In this document: one piece after another, positions 29,545 through 39,922 of the stretch
How the letters are laid out: each line of letters opens with the position of its first letter
Numbering within the stretch: the stretch's first letter is position 1
Source of the DNA: Nannocystis exedens
Lineage (GTDB): Bacteria > Myxococcota_A > Polyangia > Nannocystales > Nannocystaceae
Assembly (NCBI RefSeq): GCF_002343915.1
Contig: NZ_NETK01000002.1
Location: 124,001 to 188,000, forward strand
Length of the DNA: 64,000 nt
Direction of reading: 5' to 3'
The notes under the pieces: generated by a model
What the model was told of the DNA's origin: nothing
Database searches by the model: none
What the model saw: the letters and a program-made list of their open reading frames with translations, nothing else
Translations under genes and position numbers: made by a program

Positions 29545-30695
29545 GTGCTCCGTGCCGCGCCGTGGCTCGTGCTGTTGCTGTCCGGATGCGAGGCGCTGTC
29601 CGGCCGCGAGCCCGCGCCCGCGGCCGCGCCGGTGGCCCAGGCGACGCTCGCCGAGCCCGGGCCGCTGCGGGCTGCGATCGCGGCGGGGGTGCGGCGGCGC
29701 AGCGAGAACGAGGCGAGCTACGAGGTCGACGCGTTCGTGGCCGCGCTGGCGGTCGAGGAGCTGGCGAGCGGGACCGGCGGGGTGCGGGTCGAGCCGGCGC
29801 TCGAGCGCGGGGCGCAGGTCGGCTACCGGCTGACGGAGGTGGTGCCGGGCTCGGTGTACCAGTTGGTCGGGCTGCGCACGGGCGACGTGGTCGAGGCGAT
29901 CGGCGAGGTCCGCCTCGACAGCCCGGGCCGCGCGGCCGGGCTGCTGGCCCGGCTGGGGCGCGGGGCCCAGGTGACGGTGCGCCGCGACGGGGTCGGGTTC
30001 TCGCTCGACCTGCGGATCGCCGGCGGGCTGGCGTGGTCGGAGCTGCTGCGCTCGCGGACAGGTTCGCCGGGACAGGTCGTGGGAGACATGCCCCTTGGAA
30101 CAGGCCCGATGGCGCAGGCGCTCGGGGACAGGTCGCCGGGGCCGGAGGACGGAGAGTGGCCGGCGGGGCCGCGCGACGGCGAGGCCGGCGGGACGCCGGT
30201 GGTGCCGCTCGGCGGGGCCGGTGGGCTCGGGGGAGCGGGCGGGGCCCCGTCCGCGGGCCGGCCGGACCGCGGCCGACGAGCGGGGGGAAGCCGGTCGGCG
30301 GAGGCGGGTACGGCCGAGGCGAGGGCGTTTCGACGGGTTCGACGGGCTCGGGCGGCGCGGCGGGGAAGACGGGGGTGCAGTGCGCGTCGGCCTCGAGCTG
30401 CACGCTCGACAAGAGCCTGTTCGACGCGGCGATCGCCGACCCGAGCAAGCTCGAGCGGCAGGCGTCGATCTCGCCGGCGCGCGGGGGCTACAAGCTGACC
30501 CGCGTGGCGCCGGGCAGCACGGTGGCGGCGCTGGGGTTCCGTGCGGGCGACGTGATCGTGTCGGTCAACGGGGCGCGGCTCGACGACGACATGGCCGCGC
30601 TGGGGCTCTACATGGGGCTCGAGAGCACGCGCAACTACAACGTGACGTACGAGCGCAACGGGGCGCGGGCGAGCAAGTCGATCGCGCTGCGGTAA
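29545..30695 (+). pseudogene. Lipoprotein with two GspC-like PDZ domains, split by a frameshift
   Basis: From GTG 29545 the first frame encodes a lipoprotein signal (LLLSGCEAL, Cys15). A PDZ-like domain of GspC type follows (GYRLTEVVPGSVYQLVGLRTGDVVEAIGE). The frame then becomes nonsense after about 30250. A second domain of the same type (GYKLTRVAPGSTVAALGFRAGDVIVSVNG, preceded by CTLDKSLFDAAI) is encoded in another frame, ending at the stop 30693-30695. A run of six G at 30282-30287 is the likeliest slip site. Intact, it would be a periplasmic protein of about 380 residues, possibly a type II secretion-like or protease regulator. It could be a pseudogene, a phase-variable gene or a sequence error. 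Confidence 0.72.
30059..30142. repeat. Six 14-bp units in the PDZ-protein linker
   Basis: Units start at 30059, 30073, 30087, 30101, 30115 and 30129, five beginning CAGG and one CATG, with exact 14-bp spacing. Six units are 84 bp, 28 codons, so the array is frame-neutral and does not itself cause the downstream frameshift. It lies directly after the first PDZ domain. Confidence 0.88.
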
Positions 30696-30806
30696 GGATG
30701 AGGCGATCGGGCCGCGTGAGGCTGAAGAGCGCCCGACCGACGTGACGTACGAGCGCGACGGGGCGCGGGCGAGTCGAGCGCGCTGCGGTAAGGATGAGGC
30801 GACGGG
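30641..30806 (+). repeat. Duplicated 3' end of the PDZ-protein gene
   Basis: 30641-30711 covers the last codons, the TAA stop and the following bases. 30741-30806 repeats them with two small deletions. Both contain GTGACGTACGAGCGCRACGG and CTGCGGTAAGGATGAGGCGA. The copies are 100 bp apart. Confidence 0.85.
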
Positions 30807-30874
30807 CCAGGCTGCCTCGAGTTGCAGTGACGGGCTCGGGCTCCGCCCCGCGCTGCGAGGTCGGGACGGTGGCG

Positions 30875-31066
30875 CTACGGTTGGCCGGCGCGCAGGCGGC
30901 GGCCCGCGTCGGTGAGGGCGATCGGGAACCCGCGGTCGAGGTAGTGGCGGTGGCGAGGCCTCGCTCCTGCATGTCCTCGGCCTCGCGCAGCAGCCTGGCG
31001 TAGCGTTCGTCGCCGACGGCGGGTGCAGCGACGAGGATGCAGCCGTGTTCGACGCAGAAGGCCCAT
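30875..31066 (-). pseudogene. Remnant of a small unknown gene
   Basis: The minus strand shows protein-like pieces in two frames: DERYARLLREAEDMQERGLAT and, overlapping it, YLDRGFPIALTDAGRRLRAG followed by a stop at 30875. Together they would form one helical protein interrupted by a frameshift. No family is recognised. The rest of 30807-31286 holds nothing I can support. Confidence 0.3.
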
Positions 31067-31286
31067 CAGCTCGTCGTCTCGCTCGGCATGCTCGAGAGGA
31101 GCGCAGGCGGGACGGGGCGTCCTTCGGGAGACGCCGTGTGGCGCGGCCGCCCGTCGTCGCCACGCACGGCGAGCTGCTGCGCGTGGCCGACGCGACGCAG
31201 TTCAGCGGCGGGCGGAACCGGCCGGGGCATCGCGGCGGATCACGCGGGGCAGCCTCGTGCGCGGGGGCGAGCGGAGCGACGTGGAA

Positions 31287-31314
31287 TATGACCTTCGGGA
31301 CATGCCGAGTCAGG
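31287..31314. repeat. Two-unit 14-bp element
   Basis: TATGACCTTCGGGA (31287) and CATGCCGAGTCAGG (31301) lie just beyond the 3' end of the VOC gene (stop 31345), in the convergent spacer after the PDZ gene. Confidence 0.7.
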
Positions 31315-31344
31315 CGGGTCCGATCGACATCCATCAAACGGCGC

Positions 31345-31734
31345 TCAGCCGAGGTCGCCCCCCTCGCTGGCGAGGACGACGGTGTAGCCGTCGGGGTCGC
31401 GCAGCCAGATCTCGCGGTGGCCGGCGTCGGGGTTGAGGTGGGGCGCGAGGACGACCTCGGCGCGCATCCCGGCGGCGCGGGCGACGGCGGCGTCGAAGTC
31501 GTCGGTCTCGAACCACAGCAGGACGCCGTTGCCGCGAGGCCGCGCGTCGGGGTCGCCGATCGGGCCGTGGTGGTGGTCGACCTCCCAGGCGTGGAGCTGC
31601 AAAACCAAGGCGCCGTGATGCTCGAGGCGCTCGTATTCGCGGCCGCCGTGGCCGCTCTCGCAGCCGAGGAGCCGCTGGTACCAGCGGCTGCTGGCCTCGA
31701 CGTCGGCGACGGCGATCAAAGGTTGGGGACGCAT
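31345..31734 (-). CDS. VOC (glyoxalase/bleomycin-resistance/dioxygenase) family protein
   Basis: The ATG at 31734 gives 129 residues, a normal single VOC unit. PLIAVADVEASSRWYQRLLGCE is the first beta-alpha module. HHGALVLQLHAW and a His-rich HHHGP loop carry possible metal ligands, VLLWFETDDFDAAV starts the second module and REIWLRDPDGYTVVLA is the C-terminal motif with the conserved Glu-free ending. It is cytosolic. The substrate cannot be told: it may be an antibiotic-binding, lyase or isomerase homologue. It has no obvious operon partner. Confidence 0.85.
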   Translation of the reverse strand: MRPQPLIAVADVEASSRWYQRLLGCESGHGGREYERLEHHGALVLQLHAWEVDHHHGPIGDPDARPRGNGVLLWFETDDFDAAVARAAGMRAEVVLAPHLNPDAGHREIWLRDPDGYTVVLASEGGDLG

Positions 31735-31941
31735 GGGAACGGGATGCCGCGCGCGCGTCGGGGCGTCAAGGCACGCGGGGCCGGGGGCTGTCGGCCGCGC
31801 AGCGCGGGCGACCGGGTCGAGCGTGGCGCGATGGATCGCCGGCGGTGACGGAGGCGTGACGGGGATCACGGCTGAGGCCGGTGCAGGAATCGACGGCTTC
31901 AGCGAGCGTCGCTACGCACGCGGGCCTCGCCCGGACAAGCC

Positions 31942-32655
31942 ATGCCAGCTCTCTCGCTTCGCACCGTCGCCTCGCTGCTCGTCCTCTCGTCGCTGTCGGC
32001 CGGGTGCTCGGCGGCGCGGATGCAGCTCGACCCGGCGCTGACGGCCAGGGCGCCCGAACAGCCGGTCAGCGGCACCGCGTTCGCGTCGTTCCGCAAGCCG
32101 GTGACGTTCGGCGCCTACACGGCGACGCTGACGAAGGGCGGGTTCCAGACCAACAAGAGCACGTCGATCGGGCCGTACCAGCGCAAGGAGTCGAAGCAGG
32201 CCTTCGAGTTCTCGCTGGTCGGCGGGACGCCGGCGAGCTGGGCTGGGTCGTGCGCGTACGGGACGAGCAAGCAGGGCGTGCTGTTCCCGATCAGCAACGA
32301 CGCGGGGTTCGTCTGCACGATGGTGCCGGAGGGCGCCGGCGGCTGGCAGCTCGAGCTCAAGAGCCAGGGCAAGCTGTACGGGCCGAACACGCTGTCGGGG
32401 TCGATGACCGACGGGACGACGACGCTGTCGATCGCGATGGTCCACAAGCTGGCCGGCTCGGCGTTCTCCAGCGCGGCGCCGGTGGGCTACGAGATCCGCG
32501 ACGCCGGCGGGGTGGCGGTCGCGGCGGTGCAGATCTTCAACCCCCAATTCGTGTGGATCGATCCGGCGCTGCCGCCCGAGGTTCAGACCGCGATCGCGGC
32601 GGCGGCGGCGGGGCTGCTGGTGTCGGGCAACGCGGCGTCGGACATCAACGAGTAG
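31942..32655 (+). CDS. Lipoprotein of unknown function
   Basis: 237 residues. Signal MPALSLRTVASLLVLSSLSAGC carries the lipid Cys at 22. The mature part is one domain of about 200 residues with a beta-rich pattern (GGWQLELKSQGKLYGPNTLSG, GYEIRDAGGVAVAAVQIFNP), two Cys and an Ala-rich helix near the end. It resembles lipid-binding or barwin-like secreted folds only vaguely. Family unknown. It is divergent from the VOC gene and convergent with the radical SAM gene. Confidence 0.75.
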   Translation: MPALSLRTVASLLVLSSLSAGCSAARMQLDPALTARAPEQPVSGTAFASFRKPVTFGAYTATLTKGGFQTNKSTSIGPYQRKESKQAFEFSLVGGTPASWAGSCAYGTSKQGVLFPISNDAGFVCTMVPEGAGGWQLELKSQGKLYGPNTLSGSMTDGTTTLSIAMVHKLAGSAFSSAAPVGYEIRDAGGVAVAAVQIFNPQFVWIDPALPPEVQTAIAAAAAGLLVSGNAASDINE

Positions 32656-32670
32656 CCGGGACGAGCGTCA

Positions 32671-32712
32671 CCTGCCGATCGAAGCATGTCCTTCGCGACA
32701 TGCGGCGATCGG
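32671..32712. repeat. Three-unit 14-bp element
   Basis: Units at 32671 (CCTGCCGATCGAAG), 32685 (CATGTCCTTCGCGA) and 32699 (CATGCGGCGATCGG) lie 16 bp past the lipoprotein stop in a convergent spacer. Confidence 0.8.
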
Positions 32713-32793
32713 CTCGCCGGCGCCTGAGGGGGGTGAGCGTCGACGCGAGCGCGAGCCGGCGCCGCGGAGTCGTGTGGGCCCGGTCTGGAAGGG

Positions 32794-32826
32794 TATGTCC
32801 GAAGCGACATGCCCTTCGGGACATGG

Positions 32827-32849
<23 letters not shown>
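32794..32849. repeat. 14-bp array across the stop of the radical SAM gene
   Basis: Units start at 32794, 32808, 32822 and 32836. The minus-strand stop (32827-32829) lies in the third unit, so the last residues (LTGMLV) are encoded by the repeat. Confidence 0.87.
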
Positions 32850-35742
<2,893 letters not shown>

Positions 35743-35837
35743 GACGAACCGCCCTTTTAGCCGAAACGGCGGCTCCGCACCACTGCGGCCGCGCCGGGCG
35801 CCCCGCCCCCTTGCCGAGGACCGCGTGTGACCCAAGA

Positions 35838-36836
35838 ATGCCTGCCGTGAAGGACCTGTACTCAGTCCTGGGCGTGCCCCGCGGCGCCGACGAGAAAGAG
35901 ATCAAGCGGGCGTTCCGCAAGCTGACTCAGCAGCTTCACCCGGACAAGAACCCGGGCGACAAGAAGGCGGAGGAGCGGTTCAAAGAGGTGTCCGGCGCCT
36001 ACGAGGTGCTGGGCGACCCGCAGCGGCGCAAGAACTACGACGAGTTCGGCGACATCAGCCTGACGCAGGGCTTCGATCCCGAGCGCGCCCGGGCCTACCA
36101 ACAGGCGACCCGCGGCGCCGGGCGCAGGCGCACCGCCGGTCCGGCCGGGTTCGGCGGCGGCGGGTTCGACGCCGACGGGCACTTCAACTTCCAGAACTTC
36201 GGCGACGCGCGCGGCGTGTCGTTCGACGATCTGCTGTCGCAGCTGTTCGGCGGCGGTCGTGTGGTCGACCCGGCGGCCCGCGCGGGCCGGCGCCCGGTCA
36301 GCACGCGCGGCCACGACATCGAGGGCGAGATCACGATCGACTTCTCGCAGATGCTGCGCGGGGCCGTGATCCCGCTGCGCATCGAGTCGCAAGAGGGCGG
36401 GTCGCGCACGCTCGACGTCAAGGTGCCGCCCGGGATCACCGACGGCGGCAAGCTGCGCCTGCGCGGTCAGGGCGGGCCGGGCGACCCACCGGGCGACATC
36501 CTCCTCACGGTGAAGGTCGCGCCGCACCCGCGCCTCAAGCGCGACGGCAACAACCTGCAGATGAGCCTGCCCGTGACCGCGCTCGAGGCGGCGCGCGGCG
36601 GGCCCGTCGACGTGCCGACGCCCGCCGGGCCGGTGACGCTCAAGCTCAAGCCCGGCAGCCAGAACGGGCAGACGCTGCGGCTCAAGGGCAAGGGCATCGC
36701 GCCGCCGAGCGGCGAGCCCGGCGACCTCCTCGTGACCCTCGACGTGCGCCTCCCCACCGGGTCGGACCCGGAGCTGGTGGCCGCGCTCGAGCGCCTGCAA
36801 GGGCACGAGAACCCCCGCAGCGACCTCGAGCTGTAG
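35838..36836 (+). CDS. CbpA-type DnaJ co-chaperone
   Basis: The ATG at 35838 gives 332 residues. The J domain (about 4-68) has the HPD motif (QLHPDKNPGD). A Gly/Phe-rich stretch follows (about 100-140; FGGGGFDADGHFNFQNF), then two C-terminal substrate-binding domains (DIEGEITIDFSQMLRG, VPPGITDGGKLRLRGQGG, LRLKGKGI). There are no CXXCXGXG zinc fingers, so this is a class B J-protein like CbpA rather than full DnaJ. It stimulates DnaK in the cytosol. An earlier ATG-equivalent in frame at 35811 is less likely. lipA follows 26 bp later on the same strand, so cotranscription is likely. Confidence 0.93.
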   Translation: MPAVKDLYSVLGVPRGADEKEIKRAFRKLTQQLHPDKNPGDKKAEERFKEVSGAYEVLGDPQRRKNYDEFGDISLTQGFDPERARAYQQATRGAGRRRTAGPAGFGGGGFDADGHFNFQNFGDARGVSFDDLLSQLFGGGRVVDPAARAGRRPVSTRGHDIEGEITIDFSQMLRGAVIPLRIESQEGGSRTLDVKVPPGITDGGKLRLRGQGGPGDPPGDILLTVKVAPHPRLKRDGNNLQMSLPVTALEAARGGPVDVPTPAGPVTLKLKPGSQNGQTLRLKGKGIAPPSGEPGDLLVTLDVRLPTGSDPELVAALERLQGHENPRSDLEL

Positions 36837-36862
36837 AGGTCGGCGCGTGCTATGCCTTGCGG

Positions 36863-37822
<960 letters not shown>

Positions 37823-37823
37823 A

Positions 37824-37879
37824 AGTGGCTTTCGGGACATGCGCGAAGGCGCATGTCCTCTCAGACATGTAGCCCCGGA
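37824..37879. repeat. 14-bp array with a perfect hairpin after lipA
   Basis: Units start at 37824, 37838, 37852 and 37866. GGACATGCGC (37835-37844) pairs with GCGCATGTCC (37849-37858) over the loop GAAG, a perfect 10-bp stem. There is no T-tract. The array ends just before the GGAGG ribosome site of the GST gene. Confidence 0.88.
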
Positions 37880-37887
37880 GGTCCCCG

Positions 37888-38547
37888 ATGCAGCTCGAGC
37901 TGATCAGCCACGCCCTGTGCCCGTTCGTCCACCGCGCCTGCATCATGCTGCGCGAGAAGGGGGTCGAGTACACCCGCCGCGACATCGACCTCGACGACAA
38001 GCCGGAGTGGTTTCTGGCCCTGTCGCCGCGCGGCAAGGTGCCGGTGCTGGTGGCCGACGGGACGCCGCTGTTCGAGTCGGCGGCGATCGTCGAGTTCCTC
38101 GACGAGACCCACCCGCCGCCGCTGATCCCGACCGAGCCGTTCGCGCGGGCGCGCCAGCGGGCGTGGGTCGAGGTGGCCAGCGAGCTGCTGATGGGCCAGT
38201 ACCGGGTCATCGTGGCGACGACGCAGGCCGACTTCGAGGCGGGGGCCAAGGCGGTGTCGGCGACGCTGGCCCGCTACGACGAGGCGCTGAAGAGGGGCGA
38301 CCTGGCCAGCGACGAGTTCAGGCTGGTCGAGGTGGCGGCGGCGCCGGCGATGTTCCGCTTCGCGCTGCTCGAGGCGCGCACCGGCTGGGCGTTCTGGGCC
38401 GCGGGCTCGAAGGTCGAGGCGTGGGCGCGGCGGCTGGCGAGCCGGCCGTCGGTGACGGCGTCGGTGGTCGAGGACTTCTCGCAGCGGTTCATGAAGCAGC
38501 TGACCGACAAGGGCAGCCACGTGGCCAAGGTGCGGCCGGCGAGCTGA
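37888..38547 (+). CDS. Glutathione S-transferase family protein
   Basis: 219 residues from ATG 37888 with GGAGG upstream. The N-terminal thioredoxin-like domain has SHALCPFVHRACIML (Cys11, cysteine-type active site as in omega/GrxB-like GSTs), cis-Pro region GKVPVLV and the GSH-binding FESAAIVEFLDE. An all-helical C-terminal domain (about 85-210) follows. It is cytosolic and probably a thiol transferase or dehydroascorbate-reductase-like enzyme. It lies 14 bp before the FrnE-like gene, so the two thiol-redox genes form an operon. Confidence 0.92.
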   Translation: MQLELISHALCPFVHRACIMLREKGVEYTRRDIDLDDKPEWFLALSPRGKVPVLVADGTPLFESAAIVEFLDETHPPPLIPTEPFARARQRAWVEVASELLMGQYRVIVATTQADFEAGAKAVSATLARYDEALKRGDLASDEFRLVEVAAAPAMFRFALLEARTGWAFWAAGSKVEAWARRLASRPSVTASVVEDFSQRFMKQLTDKGSHVAKVRPAS

Positions 38548-38561
38548 GAGGGAGCCCGCGT

Positions 38562-39176
38562 ATGCACATCGACATCGTGTCCGACATCGCCTGTCCGTGG
38601 TGCTTCATCGGCATCGAGCGGCTCGAGCGCGCGCTGGCCGAGACGAAGGCCGAGGCGACGGTGACGCTGCACCCGTACTTGCTCGACCCGGACGGGCCCG
38701 ACAGCGGGACCGACATCCGCGCGCGCCTGCGGCAGAAGTTCGGCGGCGACCCGACGCCGGCGTTCGCCAACGTCGAGCGGGCGGCGCGAGAGACGGGGAT
38801 CCCGCTCGACTTCGAGAAGGTGCGCATGGGCTACCCGACGCTGCGCGCGCACACGCTGCTGCGCCACGCGCAGACCAGGGGGACGCAGCGTGCGCTGTCG
38901 CGGGCGCTGTTCGCGGCGTATTTCCTGGAGGCGAAGAACATCGCCGATCCGGCCGTGCTGGCCGAGATCGCGGCGCCGCACGGGTTCACGGCCGAAGAGG
39001 TGGCGAAGCTGACGAGCGACACCGAAGAGCTGGCGCGGACCCGCCAGGAGGCCGACCACGCGGCCCGCAGCGGGGTCCGCGGGGTGCCGCTGTTCATCTT
39101 CGACGGCCGCTCGGCGATCTCGGGGGCGCAGCCGGAGGCGGTGTTCCGCGAGGCGATCCGCAAGGCCGCGGGCTGA
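38562..39176 (+). CDS. DsbA-family oxidoreductase of the FrnE type
   Basis: 204 residues, ATG 38562 preceded by GAGGGAG. SDIACPWCFIGIERL carries the CPWC active site (Cys11 and Cys14) near the N-terminus. A helical insertion follows, then cis-Pro region SGVRGVPLFIFDG and the C-terminal ISGAQP motif. These are features of FrnE/2-hydroxychromene isomerase-like DsbA members, which are cytosolic (no signal here) and linked to oxidative stress or polyketide tailoring elsewhere. It pairs with the GST upstream. Confidence 0.92.
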   Translation: MHIDIVSDIACPWCFIGIERLERALAETKAEATVTLHPYLLDPDGPDSGTDIRARLRQKFGGDPTPAFANVERAARETGIPLDFEKVRMGYPTLRAHTLLRHAQTRGTQRALSRALFAAYFLEAKNIADPAVLAEIAAPHGFTAEEVAKLTSDTEELARTRQEADHAARSGVRGVPLFIFDGRSAISGAQPEAVFREAIRKAAG

Positions 39177-39197
39177 CGCGAGCGCCCCGCGCCGAGA

Positions 39198-39295
39198 CAT
39201 GCCCCAAGGAGCATGTTTGCTGTAGCATGTTCGAGGGGGCATGCCTCCAGGGGCATGCCCCCTGTGTCATGTCCCCAGAGACAGCTCGCGCAGGA
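39198..39295. repeat. 14-bp array, seven units, the longest clean run
   Basis: Units start at 39198, 39212, 39226, 39240, 39254, 39268 and 39282. Six begin CATG and the last CAGC. It fills the convergent gap after the FrnE-like gene and crosses the stop (39267-39269) of the UPF0462 gene, encoding its last residues. Confidence 0.92.
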
Positions 39296-39803
39296 GGGCC
39301 GGGTCGAGCGGCGCGGTGACGTCGGGGCGGTGGAAGTCGGGGCGGGTGCCGCCCGCGGGCAGCGCCGAGAGGTAGCGGCGGGCCGCGCCCAAACCGTGGA
39401 TCCCGTGGGCGTTGCAGCGGGCGAGGCCGGGCGGCAGGAGGTCCGGCGGGACGACGGCGCGACCGCGCCAGCGGCCGTGCGCGGGCGGCTCGGCGACGAA
39501 CGCGATCTCGACGGTGGCGACGACGTGGCGGACGCCGTCGAGCTGGAGCGCGAGACAGTGGCCGTGCGGGCCGAACTCGAGCTCGAGGTAACGATCGGCG
39601 GGCGCGTGCAGGAACAGCTCGACGACCTCGAAATTCCACAGGCCCGGGGTCGAGCCGGGCGGGGAAGGCGGCGGCGGATCGCCGTGATACGGGGCGTCCA
39701 CGCCGATCTCGAGCGCGCCGCCGCGGGCGCGGAGGTCGAGGGTGATCCGTTCGGCCGGCAGCGCCGGGCTGCCGTCCCACAGGCGATCGATGACGAGCTG
39801 CAC
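39267..39803 (-). CDS. UPF0462 (C4orf33-like) family protein
   Basis: The GTG at 39803 gives 178 residues. The order of motifs matches the family of the human C4orf33 protein: LWNFEVVELFLHAP, YLELEFGPHGHCLAL, a Trp-Arg-Gly strand (GRWRGRAVVP), NAHGIHG and PDFHRPD near the end. The fold should be a CBM9/DOMON-like beta-sandwich, function unknown. It is soluble and cytosolic. It lies 119 bp after the rhomboid-like gene on the same strand, at the end of the mutL operon. Recognition is from pattern similarity only. Confidence 0.8.
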   Translation of the reverse strand: MQLVIDRLWDGSPALPAERITLDLRARGGALEIGVDAPYHGDPPPPSPPGSTPGLWNFEVVELFLHAPADRYLELEFGPHGHCLALQLDGVRHVVATVEIAFVAEPPAHGRWRGRAVVPPDLLPPGLARCNAHGIHGLGAARRYLSALPAGGTRPDFHRPDVTAPLDPALLRELSLGT

Positions 39804-39922
39804 GCGGCGAGCGTACCTCAGCGCAGCCCTCGCGCCGGAGCCCGCAGGCCGCTCGGGCCGCCGAGGCGAGCTGCGGCGCGAGGCGGAGCTCGAGCGCGGC
39901 CCGCAGCGTTCCGGTCGCGGCG

